64,000 nucleotides of DNA, taken from NCBI GenBank assembly GCA_022826705.1, contig JAJDUJ010000025.1, positions 62,001-126,000 on the forward strand, given 5' to 3'. This DNA is from Acidimicrobiia bacterium. Lineage in GTDB: Bacteria > Actinomycetota > Acidimicrobiia > Acidimicrobiales > Bin134. The translations under genes and the position numbers were made by a program. Shown in pieces: positions 1 through 10,000 of this stretch (the first letter of the stretch is position 1; every line of letters begins with the position of its first letter). The notes below the pieces were generated by a model. It ran no database searches and was not told where the DNA came from. It saw only the letters and a list, made by a program, of their open reading frames with translations.

Positions 1-678
1 CAGCAGAGCCTGGGCGCCGTCGGTCTCCTGGCAGCAGTCCAGCAGGCGGAGCGGCTCCACGATCCAGCGGCTGTTCTGGTGGTCTTCCAGGGTGATGGGC
101 CGTTGGAAGAAATGGGCGTAGGGATTGGTGGCCGCGAAATCCCGGTCGACCACCGACACTCGACCGAAGTCCTCAGTGGTGGCCCCGTACTCGTGCATGT
201 AGCGGGTGGCGAACATGGCCACCCAGGAGGCTGGCGTGACCAACCCGAACGGTGAGCTCCACGAGAAGCTGACCGCAGACGCCTCGGCGCCGGCGGGCCG
301 GTCTTGCACCCCGGCCCCGAAGCGGTGCCAGGAGCGCTCGTTGAAGGCCCGATAGCACAGCACGTAGTCGGCGGCACCGGAGTAGATGGCCTGGCAGGCC
401 ACCGCGACCACCCCGCAGGCCGCCCCGCCCCCATGGTGGACCATGGAGAAATGGGTCAGCTCGTCGATCCCCAGATTGCGGGCCACCTCGATCTCGGGAT
501 TCTGCTCGGCCGAGTAGGTCACCATGCCGTTGACCTTCTCGGGGGGAAGACCGGCGTCCTCGCAGGCGGCCAGGCAGGCTTCCACTGCTTGGTCCATCGG
601 GGTTCGGCCCGAGTCTTTGGTGAACGGGGTGGCGCCGATCCCGGCGATAGCGCTGTGGTAGGCGTAGTTCAGGCTCAC
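1..678 (-). CDS. Thiolase-fold lipid-transfer protein, Ltp2-like aldolase (3' part cut by window edge)
   Basis: This is the N-terminal 226 codons of a non-condensing thiolase-superfamily protein of the SCP-x/Ltp type. The start is GTG at 678, and the frame stays open to base 1, so the C-terminal half is missing. Seen: an N-terminal AIAGIGATPF strand, a glycine-rich HHGGGAACG segment where thiolases carry their active-site loop, and a later LLDCCQETDGA motif typical of this family. It lies 9 nt after the fused MaoC/OB-fold gene, whose stop overlaps a TAGGAGAG ribosome-binding site. In actinobacterial steroid catabolism, Ltp2 binds the OB-fold (DUF35) domain of ChsH2 and performs a retro-aldol cleavage releasing propionyl-CoA. 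The neighbour makes that role plausible here, but the substrate is unknown. Confidence 0.8.
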   Translation of the reverse strand, partial: MSLNYAYHSAIAGIGATPFTKDSGRTPMDQAVEACLAACEDAGLPPEKVNGMVTYSAEQNPEIEVARNLGIDELTHFSMVHHGGGAACGVVAVACQAIYSGAADYVLCYRAFNERSWHRFGAGVQDRPAGAEASAVSFSWSSPFGLVTPASWVAMFATRYMHEYGATTEDFGRVSVVDRDFAATNPYAHFFQRPITLEDHQNSRWIVEPLRLLDCCQETDGAQALL

Positions 679-687
679 GGTGCTCTC

Positions 688-2091
688 CTACTTGCGGGCC
701 AAGGCCAGTTCGACGGTTCCAGTCACATGCGGTCCCCGGCTGTTCTGACCTCGAAACGACACTTCGACGATGTCTTCGCCATCGGACTCCCGCTTGGCGG
801 TGACCGATCCCGACATGGTCATGCAGTCGTAGGGGTAGTTGGGAGCGCCCAGGCGGATCTTCAGGTTCTTGAACACGGCATCGGGGCCGACCCAATCGCT
901 GATATAGCGGGCCGAGAGGCCGCTGGAGGTCAGGATGTTCATGAAGATGTCCTCGGAGCCCTTCTTGAGGGCCATGTCCCGGTCGTGGTGGACGTCTTGG
1001 TAGTCGCGTGAGGCGATGGCAGTGGAAACGATCAAGGTGGGGGTGAGGGGAATCGGGCACAGCGGCAGTTCGTCGCCCACGCTCACCTCATCAAAGGTCA
1101 GCGTGGATGGGTTGCGTGGGGCGCGGGCGGGCCGGAATACCGGAATGCTCACATCCTCGTGGGTCTGCATGTGCCAGGCCTGAAGCGGCATGCCCACCTT
1201 GAGCTGATCGGCGTCGCAGTCGGTGATGTTGGTGACGAGGCGGACGCCCTCTTCCAGCTCCACCAGCCCGATGTTGAGGGGGTAGTCGAATGACGGTACC
1301 CGGGGGTGGTGGGACACGACGTAGGAGTACAGCGTGCCCTTGCCGGAAGCCACGACGTAGCCCATGTCGGTGGACCCGCAGGCGGGGCAGCGGGTGCCGG
1401 GCGGGTGCTGGAGGTACCCGCAGTTGAGGCACTTTTGGATGCGCAACTCCCCGACCCGGCTGCCCTGCCAGAAGAAGTCGGTGTCCTGGTTGCGGCTGGG
1501 GCGGGGGCGCGGCGGGCGCTCGTTGGAGGTGTCATCTCCTGAATTGGCGGTGCGGCCGGTGCCCGGACGGAACTTGAGGATGCGGAAGAACATGGAACCG
1601 ACGTGTTCGCCGTTCTGGTCTAGGTACTCGGTCTCGGTGGTGACGAAGTGGCCGATGCCAAGCGCGGTCTGCTTCTCTTCCGACACGTCCACCAGCTTGA
1701 CGGTGCCGGTGAGGTGGTCACCGAGCTTGAGGTAACGGTTGTAAACGTGCTCGGAGTTGGTGGCCACCACGCCGACGTAGCCCGCTTCGTCCAACATTGC
1801 GTACACGCCGGAAGCGGGGTCTTTCGGGTCGTTGACCCTCGGGACCAGGCCGATCATGGTCCAGGCGTTGAGCATGGCGGGTGGGGCGACCACTTCGCCG
1901 TGGGGCCCTTGGCTGGCCTCGCCGGGGTCGGTGTAGAGGGGGTTGGCATCCTCCATGGCATCGCACCAGTGGCGGATCATGGGTTGGTTGACCGGGTCGC
2001 GGGCGGTTGTCGGAGTGCCGGTGGTCCCGACCTCTCGGCGTAGCTTGGCGACGAACGCTTCCTTCTGCTCGTCGGTCATCTCATCGCTCAT
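688..2091 (-). CDS. Fused MaoC-like hydratase / DUF35 zinc-ribbon OB-fold / MaoC-like hydratase (ChsH2-ChsH1-like)
   Basis: Single 467-residue chain with three parts. Residues about 1-180 are a MaoC-type hot-dog half (DANPLY motif without a catalytic His). Residues about 205-325 are a DUF35 zinc ribbon plus OB-fold, with Cys221, Cys224, Cys235 and Cys238. Residues about 330-467 are a second MaoC half with the hydratase pair Asp363 and His368 in a D-x4-H motif. In Mycobacterium these parts are separate proteins (ChsH2 and ChsH1) that hydrate a steroid side-chain enoyl-CoA. The OB-fold recruits the aldolase Ltp2, whose homologue is the next gene, 9 nt downstream. The ATG at 2091 is preferred because GAAGGGG sits 6 nt upstream; an in-frame ATG at 2097 abuts that site. 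The 2-enoyl-CoA hydratase role is well supported, the substrate is not. Confidence 0.85.
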   Translation of the reverse strand: MSDEMTDEQKEAFVAKLRREVGTTGTPTTARDPVNQPMIRHWCDAMEDANPLYTDPGEASQGPHGEVVAPPAMLNAWTMIGLVPRVNDPKDPASGVYAMLDEAGYVGVVATNSEHVYNRYLKLGDHLTGTVKLVDVSEEKQTALGIGHFVTTETEYLDQNGEHVGSMFFRILKFRPGTGRTANSGDDTSNERPPRPRPSRNQDTDFFWQGSRVGELRIQKCLNCGYLQHPPGTRCPACGSTDMGYVVASGKGTLYSYVVSHHPRVPSFDYPLNIGLVELEEGVRLVTNITDCDADQLKVGMPLQAWHMQTHEDVSIPVFRPARAPRNPSTLTFDEVSVGDELPLCPIPLTPTLIVSTAIASRDYQDVHHDRDMALKKGSEDIFMNILTSSGLSARYISDWVGPDAVFKNLKIRLGAPNYPYDCMTMSGSVTAKRESDGEDIVEVSFRGQNSRGPHVTGTVELALARK

Positions 2092-2118
2092 ACGCATCCC
2101 CTTCGACCGCAGCGGACG

Positions 2119-2919
2119 TTATCGCGGCTGGCATTGAGGGCAGAAAGTCAGTGTGCGGGCATCGTAGGTTCGGTGTTGTAATGGGACGGAGCAGCGCAGG
2201 CAGGGTTGGCCCGAGCGGCCGTAGCAGGCCAAGGCGTGCTGGTGGCTGCCCTGTTCGCCGTCGGCGTTGCGGTAGTCCCGCAGCGTGGTGCCGCCGTCGG
2301 CCAACCCGGCTTCCAGTACCTGCACCAGGGCGGTGTGGAGCTTGGCGGCGGCTGCTCGGCTGATCTGGCGCTTGGCCGGGTGGATGCCGGCAATCCAAAG
2401 GGCCTCGGTGCCATAGATGTTGCCGACGCCGGCCACCGGGCGTTGGCTCAGGAGCTGGGTGGGGATGCGGCGGCGGCTCTTGCGGAGGGCTTGGTAGAAG
2501 CCCTCCGCGGTGAAGTCGGGGCTGAGGGCGTCGGGACCCTGGGCGGCCAGCGTGGGAATGGTGTCGTATTGGCCGGCGGAAACGCAGCGGATGCGGCCGA
2601 AACGCCGGACGTCTCGGTAGACGAGAACCTCATCGCCGTTGAGCTGCCACCAGGCCCGGATGTAGGGGTCGTCGGTGACTTCGGGGGCAAGCGCCAGCGA
2701 ACCGGTCATGCCCAAGTGGATGATGAGCTCCCACCCGTCGTCCAGGCTGGTGATCAGGTATTTGCCCTTGCGGCTGAGTGCTTGGATCGTGGTGCCGATG
2801 GCGTCTCTGGCGGGCGTGAATTTCTCTGACTCGTGGGAGTGGGCATCTTGGATGCGCCGGCCTTGGAGTCGGGGGGCCAGTTGACGGCGGATGGTTTCGA
2901 CTTCGGGCAGCTCGGGCAC
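2119..2919 (-). CDS. mutM: Formamidopyrimidine-DNA glycosylase (Fpg/MutM)
   Basis: Bifunctional DNA glycosylase/AP lyase that removes 8-oxoguanine and other oxidised purines in base excision repair. The chain starts with MPELPEVE, so after Met removal Pro1 is the Schiff-base nucleophile and Glu2 the general acid, as in all Fpg proteins. The C-terminus carries the C-x2-C-x16-C-x2-C zinc finger that inserts into DNA. Its 266 residues are close to the usual family length. The start is GTG, 3 nt after the stop of the nucleotidyltransferase gene, so the two are probably cotranscribed. Confidence 0.95.
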   Translation of the reverse strand: MPELPEVETIRRQLAPRLQGRRIQDAHSHESEKFTPARDAIGTTIQALSRKGKYLITSLDDGWELIIHLGMTGSLALAPEVTDDPYIRAWWQLNGDEVLVYRDVRRFGRIRCVSAGQYDTIPTLAAQGPDALSPDFTAEGFYQALRKSRRRIPTQLLSQRPVAGVGNIYGTEALWIAGIHPAKRQISRAAAAKLHTALVQVLEAGLADGGTTLRDYRNADGEQGSHQHALACYGRSGQPCLRCSVPLQHRTYDARTLTFCPQCQPR

Positions 2920-2922
2920 AGG

Positions 2923-3726
2923 TCAGCGGGATTTGAGCGCGGCGCGGGCGATTTCCAGGTCGTTGGGGTTGGTGACGCCGATCCAGGTCTCTTCGGTGGC
3001 AACCACCCGGACGGTGAGGACTCCCTTTTCCATTTGGACGGCCACGGCGTTGGGGAGGAGGTATTCGGCCGAGGGGTTGTCGTGGTGCTCTTCGAGGAAT
3101 CGGCTGAAGCCGTCTGCGAGGTCATCGAGGAACCCGGGGGAGAAGGCCCACAGGTTCATGGACACGATGGTGTCGTCGGGGAAGGCGTTGTCGGCTCGGG
3201 AGATTCCCTCACGCTCCACGATGGCGGTGAGGCGGTCGTCGTCAACCTGGCACACGCCGCGGGTAACGGTGCCTTCGGCTGGCAAAGTGTGCTTGAGTCG
3301 GTAGCCGCACAGCCAGGCCTCGTCGTTGGCCATCCCATCGATGGCGTGGGCCAGGGTGGCGTAGGCGGTGGGGCCGTAGTAGTCGTCGGCGTTGCACACC
3401 ACGAACGGGCCGGATACGGCATTGGCCGCCGACAGCACGGCGTGGGCGGTTCCCCACGGCTTGGGCCGCGCCGGGCCGTGCTCGTCTTGGCGCACGTAGG
3501 CCACATCGAGATCATCGGACAGTCCGCCGCGAGCCTCGAAATGGCGCTTCACGTCGGCTTCGATATCACTTCGCACGATGAGTACCACGCGGCTGGCGCC
3601 CGCGGCACGGGCGTCGGCGATGGCGAAGTCCAAGAACGCCTCGCCGTTGGGTCCCACCTGGGCCAGCTGCTTGGTGCCGCCGAATCGTGACCCCAGCCCC
3701 GCAGCCATCACCACCAACGTGAACAT
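2923..3726 (-). CDS. NTP-transferase-fold nucleotidyltransferase, substrate unknown
   Basis: 267-residue protein with the N-terminal VMAAGLGSRFGGTKQL signature of the GT-A-like nucleotidyltransferase fold (sugar-1-phosphate nucleotidyltransferases, MobA, IspD). An acidic NADDYYGP motif follows, where these enzymes bind Mg2+ and nucleotide. These enzymes couple NTP to a sugar phosphate or another phosphorylated acceptor. Nothing here fixes the acceptor. A GAGGAG site lies just upstream of the ATG. It sits between addA (14 nt upstream) and mutM (3 nt downstream) in one minus-strand run, but neither neighbour suggests a sugar pathway. A role in making an NDP-sugar for the envelope is only a guess. 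Confidence 0.75.
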   Translation of the reverse strand: MFTLVVMAAGLGSRFGGTKQLAQVGPNGEAFLDFAIADARAAGASRVVLIVRSDIEADVKRHFEARGGLSDDLDVAYVRQDEHGPARPKPWGTAHAVLSAANAVSGPFVVCNADDYYGPTAYATLAHAIDGMANDEAWLCGYRLKHTLPAEGTVTRGVCQVDDDRLTAIVEREGISRADNAFPDDTIVSMNLWAFSPGFLDDLADGFSRFLEEHHDNPSAEYLLPNAVAVQMEKGVLTVRVVATEETWIGVTNPNDLEIARAALKSR

Positions 3727-3740
3727 CGCTCCTCTTCCTA

Positions 3741-6700
3741 TCAGGCCGCAGCCATCGCCAGCCTCTGGCGGACTTCTTGCTGAGCTGCGGCGAGAATGTC
3801 GTCGGCGAACTCGATTTCTTTTGCTGGTTGACCATCTCGGGCGAATACCAGCACGCAGCGGTTCACTTCTTCACCCACTGCCTGTTCCACGGCCAGGGAA
3901 TAGGCAGCCACCTGGAGTCTGTAGCGGTCGATCTTGGCTTGAAAGACGTCCTCATCGTGGATGTCATCAGTCTTGTAGTCCACCACTACGAAGCCTTCGC
4001 CACTGCGGTAGAGCAGATCGACATACCCTTCAATCACGGTGCCCTCCACCGGTGCGGCCACGAAGAGCTCCTTCCAGTGGTCGGAGATAGCCGCCTCCTG
4101 CACGGTGTTGGACTCCAGGGCGGATTTCGCCAAACGGCCAATCATGGTTGCCATTCGTGGGATTCCCTCGCCTTCAGCTTGGGCTGCTGCCACAGGCGCG
4201 ATGTTGTCGGGGTCAGCGTCCAAGGCCGTCGTTTGCAGCACACCATGTACGGCGATGCCGACTTGAGTGCCCCCCCGGCCCTTGTGCCACGGCGACCGCT
4301 GATCGTCGCCGTCGGCAGGTCCGTCTTTCTCGAGGCCAGGGTAGGTTTCTTCATCGCCGGCTGATTCGGGTTGGCTGGCGATGCTTGAAGCACTTTGGGC
4401 CAAAGGTCGCCCAGCTGCGTTCAACGCGGTTTCCCGTTCGCTGTTCCAATCGGCAAATGACGTCTCGACCCGGATCCCTGGCACCTTTGGGAGTAGCGGC
4501 TCGGGCTGTAATTTCGCCTCCGGCAGGTCAGGGGCATTGTCTGCCACCATTTCGGCCATCGTCCCAGTGTCGGTATCACCTTCTCTGCGCTCCTGACGGT
4601 GAGCGGACACCACCAGATGATCCCGGGCCCGAGTGAGGGCCACATACAGCAGGCGCACCTTTTCGGCCTGGTTCATCTTTTCTTCCCGTTCCTTATGTCG
4701 GGCGAAGACCCTGGTCATCAGGGTCTTCTTGAAGTGCACTCCGAAGCCATCATCTCCGGGCCAGATCAGGTCGACCGACATCGGGCGAGGTTTGGCGTGG
4801 GTGCCCGACAGGATCACTATGGGGAACTCTCGGCCCTTAGCCGCGTGGATCGTGGTGATTCGGACAGAGTCGTCGTCGGTTTCAGAAAAGATGATGTCGG
4901 ACTCACGTGTCCGATCGTCGATCTTGCGATCTACCCAGGCGATGAACTCTCGCAGCCCGCGCCCCCCCGCCTCCTCGAACTGCCGAGCTTGATCGACTAC
5001 CACTTGGAGACTGCGCCAGACGTCTCGAGTGCGGCGGAAACCGAACTGGGCGGCCTCGAGCAGTCGCCGCTCCCGCACGATTTTCTCGAGTATTTGGCTG
5101 GGGTTCATCCATCGCACCCTCGTGTGCAGATCGACGAGCCATTCCATTGCCTCGCTAACCGGGTGGTCATCGGGGGCATTGGGTCTGGCCGCCAAGTAGT
5201 TCCACTGGCCACCATGAGCCACCTTGAAGGTGTAGAGGTCGTCGTCGCCGCAGCCGAATGCGGGCGAGCGCAGTGCGTTGACGAGGGACACTTCATCGGT
5301 GGGGTCAGCCAGCGCTCGGACTGTGGCCATGACCTCGCGGATGGCCTGGCTAGCCCAGATCAGCGAACCGGCCTCAATTCGGTAAGGGATTTTGTACTCC
5401 TCCAGCGCTCGTTCGAGCTGAGTGAGGGAAGTGCGGGTCGGCAGCAGAATGCAGATGTCCTCCAGTCGGGCCGGTCGCCAGCTGTCCTGGCCATTCTCTT
5501 GCTCGCCCACTGACCAACCCTGCCCGATTGCTGTCAAGATCGCCTCGGCCACCTGCTCAGCCTCATATTCCCTCAGTTGGCCCATGGCGGTTTGCCGAAA
5601 GTGCGGGTCCTTGCCCAGCACCGACACGGTTGGTCCCACTGGAGGACAGCCCCGAACCGGGTCAAGGGCCTGATAGTTCGGTTGAACGTGGGATTCTTCA
5701 GGAGTGGGCGGAATCATGAATCCCTGGAAGAGGCCATTGATCCAGGTGAGGATGGGCTCCGCTGAGCGGAAGTTGCGGGAAAGCGATTTCCGGGAAATCG
5801 AACTCGCTCCGCCAGCCTTGGTATACAACTCTATGTCAGCCCGGCGGAATCGGTAGATGGACTGCTTGGGGTCGCCGACGTAGAAGAGCCTGCCCGACTC
5901 GTCCTGCAATTCAAGCCATTCGCCGGAGTCATGAGAGGGGGCCGCAATGAGCTTGGCCAATTCAATCTGAATGGGATCGGTGTCTTGGAATTCATCCAAG
6001 AGCAGCCGCTGGTAGCGATGGGCGAGAGCCCTTCTGATCTCGGCACCGTGCTGATGGTCTCGTAACAGGTCTCGGGCCAGCACCAACAGGTCATGGAACT
6101 CCAGCACCCCGCGGGCTCGGCGGTCTCTTGCAGCGATGAAAGTGTCGTGGCCGAGCACTCGGGCCAACCGCTCTATGACGGGATCGACAATCCCGAGCCT
6201 GGCACCGTCGACAACTTCGATGAGATCGATGACCTGCTCGCGTACATGGTCAATCGGGCAATCGTCTGGCCAGTTGCCCTTCTGGCCGAGCCTGCTGGCC
6301 TTGAAACTGGGTAGGGGGCCAAAGAGCAGGCGGGTCATTTCCTCGTCGTCGTGGAGCGCTTCGGCCATGCGGCCGGCGAACTCGTCAATCTCGATCAGCC
6401 GGGCCAGCATCTTGTCGCTGGTGTCTATGCAGTAGCGCGACAGTTCCGCCACTTCTTTCAGTCGAAAGATGAGGCCACGGAGATCGGGCATCTCGACAGG
6501 GCCGGTTGGCGGGTCGTTCGTGCCCATCCGATCCACCACCATGTCCCAGTTGCTGTCCAGGACTCGGGCGAGATCACGCAGGTGGTGGATCTGGATCCCC
6601 AAGATCAAAGCGAGAACGAGTGCATGCTCTTGATCGGGGCCGTACAGCAAGCGGTCGAGGGACTCCTCCCAGCGATCTTCAAACGCATCAAGAGTGCTGA

Positions 6701-7061
6701 CCTCCAGTCGGGGGGGCAACTCGGCCTCGATGGCGTGATGGGAGAGGATGCGCAGCGCGAATCCATGGAGGGTGGTGATGGCCGCTCCGTCCAACTGGTC
6801 TAGGGCCTCGGGATGGTCTCCTGACTTTGAGAGTTCTTCGCGCAAGCGGTTTTTTAGCTCAGCAGCAGCCTTCTCGGTGAAGGTAATGGCCGCTATGTTC
6901 TCCATGGCCACGCCGTCTTTAATCAGCGCCAACACGCGGTTGACCAACTCGGTGGTCTTGCCCGATCCGGCTCCGGCCTCCACAAATAGGGTCGAGCCCA
7001 AATCTTGGGCGATATCGTCCCGGTCGGCCTGATCGCGGGCGAGGTCTTCGGCGGGAACCAT
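3741..7061 (-). CDS. addA: AddA-type UvrD-family helicase-nuclease subunit
   Basis: 1106-residue SF1 helicase with a C-terminal PD-(D/E)XK nuclease, acting with AddB in double-strand-break resection and recombination. Motifs in order: Walker A AGAGSGKTT at residues 29-37, motif II LLLDEFQDTD, motif III VGDPKQSIYRFR, motif IV RNFRS, motif V TTIHAAKGREFP and motif VI YVALTRARD. The nuclease core is GYVD (Asp1015) followed by VVDYKT (Asp1028, Lys1030). The ATG at 7061 lies 2 nt after the addB stop, so the subunits should be made in step. AdnA of mycobacteria is a relative, but there both subunits are motors. Here only this one has a complete ATPase. Confidence 0.9.
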   Translation of the reverse strand: MVPAEDLARDQADRDDIAQDLGSTLFVEAGAGSGKTTELVNRVLALIKDGVAMENIAAITFTEKAAAELKNRLREELSKSGDHPEALDQLDGAAITTLHGFALRILSHHAIEAELPPRLEVSTLDAFEDRWEESLDRLLYGPDQEHALVLALILGIQIHHLRDLARVLDSNWDMVVDRMGTNDPPTGPVEMPDLRGLIFRLKEVAELSRYCIDTSDKMLARLIEIDEFAGRMAEALHDDEEMTRLLFGPLPSFKASRLGQKGNWPDDCPIDHVREQVIDLIEVVDGARLGIVDPVIERLARVLGHDTFIAARDRRARGVLEFHDLLVLARDLLRDHQHGAEIRRALAHRYQRLLLDEFQDTDPIQIELAKLIAAPSHDSGEWLELQDESGRLFYVGDPKQSIYRFRRADIELYTKAGGASSISRKSLSRNFRSAEPILTWINGLFQGFMIPPTPEESHVQPNYQALDPVRGCPPVGPTVSVLGKDPHFRQTAMGQLREYEAEQVAEAILTAIGQGWSVGEQENGQDSWRPARLEDICILLPTRTSLTQLERALEEYKIPYRIEAGSLIWASQAIREVMATVRALADPTDEVSLVNALRSPAFGCGDDDLYTFKVAHGGQWNYLAARPNAPDDHPVSEAMEWLVDLHTRVRWMNPSQILEKIVRERRLLEAAQFGFRRTRDVWRSLQVVVDQARQFEEAGGRGLREFIAWVDRKIDDRTRESDIIFSETDDDSVRITTIHAAKGREFPIVILSGTHAKPRPMSVDLIWPGDDGFGVHFKKTLMTRVFARHKEREEKMNQAEKVRLLYVALTRARDHLVVSAHRQERREGDTDTGTMAEMVADNAPDLPEAKLQPEPLLPKVPGIRVETSFADWNSERETALNAAGRPLAQSASSIASQPESAGDEETYPGLEKDGPADGDDQRSPWHKGRGGTQVGIAVHGVLQTTALDADPDNIAPVAAAQAEGEGIPRMATMIGRLAKSALESNTVQEAAISDHWKELFVAAPVEGTVIEGYVDLLYRSGEGFVVVDYKTDDIHDEDVFQAKIDRYRLQVAAYSLAVEQAVGEEVNRCVLVFARDGQPAKEIEFADDILAAAQQEVRQRLAMAAA

Positions 7062-7063
7062 CG

Positions 7064-10000
7064 TCAGTCAGCCTCTAGGTCGGGGTTCTCTGCGGGAGGC
7101 TCAGCCAAGTTCCGATAATCGGCCAGGTCTTCTTGGTCGCGCTTGAGCTCCCACGCCCGACGACGGTCTTGTGTGCCAAGCCGATCGGGGTTGCAGTACT
7201 CGCAGCGCTGGCTGAATCGGCCCTCGGTCTGGTCGGGTTGGGGCCGGTCGCAGAACACACCGGCCTCGATTCCCGCGGTGATGGTGCCCACCACGGTTCC
7301 GAAGCGGTCCATCACCTCGTCGTCAAGCTCATAGCCGTAGGTCTTGAACTGCTGGTCGCTGGTGACAAACCAATACTGGGATCTCACCGGCGCTTCGGGG
7401 TTGTCGCCGTGGGCTCGGGCAGCCAGGCCGTACACGGGAAGTTGCAGCTTGGTGCCCCTTTGAACGGGATCCCAGTCTTTGCTGTTCTCGTCCAGCCCTT
7501 TGAATTTCTCGGCCTTGCCGGTCTTGTAGTCGGTGACGAAGAAGCTGTCTCCCGTACCTTGGTCTATCCGGTCGGCCCGTCCTCGGAATTTCAATTCCCG
7601 GCCGTCCGACAACGGGACCGAGATGGGTCCCAAATCGCCATCGGACATCCCGAAGGCAAGTTCGCTCGCCGTTGGTGTAGCGCCGAACTCTCGGCGCTGT
7701 TCGTTGTCTTCGTCTAAGAAGCGGTCCAAGTCAGACAGAATCCGACTTCGGTGATGATGCCAATACACCGGGGCGCCGGTCAGTCCTTGGTCTTCCGCCT
7801 CCTGGCACAATTGCCGACCGATCTCTTGGAGCCGATCTCGCTGGGACTCGCTCCACTTCTTGCCAGGCAAGGGCACTTGGCCCTCATCCAATTGCTCCTG
7901 CATGAACCTGTCGAGGGCGTTGTGTACCAGTGAGCCCTTCTCCAACGGGGAGATTTCCAGCAGTTCTTCCGGCTGGTCCACCGGCAAGACTCTCAGCACG
8001 TGCCGGAACAGGTAGCGCATAGGACAGTCGGCCCATGTCTCCAGGCTGGTGGGGGACACCACCTCGTCCATGAGGCCGGCAATATCGACGTCAGCCAAGT
8101 TGCCGTCGAAGCGAGTGAACTTCTCAGAGGCCCGGGACTGAACCAAATCGGCACCTCGAGAAAGGACGGCGTCCCCGACCGGCCGGTCATCCGACTCGGC
8201 AGTCTGGGCAAGGGCCTGCAAGTGGAACTCCTGGTCGGTCGCTGGGAATTCAGCGTGGAGAACCCGTCCAGCCAGGGAGGGAACGTGCTCGAACCAAGTG
8301 GCTGCTTCATCGTCGGCCAAGTTCTCCAAGTTGGTGCTGTCCACCAATCGGCCAGCCAACTGGGTGGCAGAGTCCAGGAGCCAGCGGGACGCGTGCTGCT
8401 CGGAAGCCCGTCGCGAATCGCCCCGGGAGTAGACCAGCGTGCTGATTTCGGTTGAAGCCAGCGCGGTCAGAAGATTGCGGTGCTGTTCGGCCATCCGGTC
8501 GGACATCAGAGTCAGATCGTCCCCGAGAGCCTTGCGCTCGCGGTCGGGTAGGAGGGGATCGTCCAAGGGGCTGTGGGGAAAAGTCCCCTCGGCCATGCCG
8601 ATCAAGATTATGCGGTCGAACTCCAACCCTGGTGCAGCGCCGACTTGGTCGGCGAAGACCCCGTGGCCCACCCGGCCCTTCCTCCTCGTCGCCGTGCCTA
8701 ATTCTGAGATCAAGGTGTGTCGAAAAGTGGCCGGTCGGGGATTGCGATCGATCTCGTCCAGATTGGCCAGGCGATCGAGGATCAACTCGATTTGTTCTGC
8801 CGATTCCTGCTCGGGCTCGGGCCAAACATGACGAGCCCGCTCATCGCCCAAGTAGGTGTGGATCAACCCCTCGACCCATTCGCCCCAACCCTTCCAGGTG
8901 GTAGGTGCAGGATCGGGTCTCAAGTCGGCAATAAGCCTGGTCATGAAATGGGCCAGTGAATCGGCGTAGTCAGCATCCCGGTGCAGCCGCTCGATTCGGT
9001 ACGCGTTTTGGTCGCGATCGTCCAACTTGTCCTCGGCCTCACTTCGCAGATTGACGGCATGTCGTTCAAGCCGCTCGGTCCATTGGCCAGAGCCTCGAGC
9101 AACTCCAGCGCGCCGCGACACCCGTTCCCAGGCCATCACCAAGTCGGTGGCCAACAAGGGGCTGTTGTTGCCAGCTTCGCTGCCCGACACGGTGGCCGAG
9201 GCCACCGACAAGAGGGCAAAAACCTCGTCTCGGCGGAAGTCGCGGCTTTCCAGGTTCAGCAAGGCCAAAAGTCCCCGACCCACCAGCGAATCACCCAGCG
9301 TGCGCCCGCTGGGGCCGTTGTATGGGATATCGGCGGCTTCGAGGTGATCATGCAACTGGCGGATAACAGGCATACCCCCTCCGCACAAAACGGCGACCCG
9401 GCTCAGGGGAATGCCGTCTCTCGCTGCGTTGATCACTTCGCGGACCGCCACCCGGACTTCCTCGTCGGCGCTGGCTGTGCTGATGATTCGCTGTGCGTGG
9501 GGCTGGACGACCTTCGGACTGGCCTCAAGCTCAGCGCCCATGCACCGAACCGATTCCAGGACGGCGCTATCGGCGGTGTGGTCTCCGGTGAGTCCGATGA
9601 TCGCCTCCACCGGCGTTGCCAGGGCCAGAGCGGAAACTAATCGGCCTTGGGATCGGGTGACCCGCTGGGGCAGGTGGATGATGACCGGGCCGAAACCCTC
9701 GATGATGTCTTTGGTCGAATCCGATCCCATCGCCTTAATGGCCAGATCGTTCAGATCTTGGCGGTCGTACCACTTTTCCTTCAGCAAATCCCGGATTTGG
9801 CCGCAGATGCGGACCACGTCTGCGGCTCGTTCGCTTTGCCGAGCCAGAACGCTGAGCTGGTCATCAGACAGGTCGCGGAGGTCTCGGTAAGACCGCACCA
9901 ACGCTTGTTCGGTAGCAGGATGACTGGCGGATGCTTCGAATAGGCCGGGCTCGGAGTTCAGCACGCGGCGCACGGTTGCGCTGATGACGGAGCCGGACAC

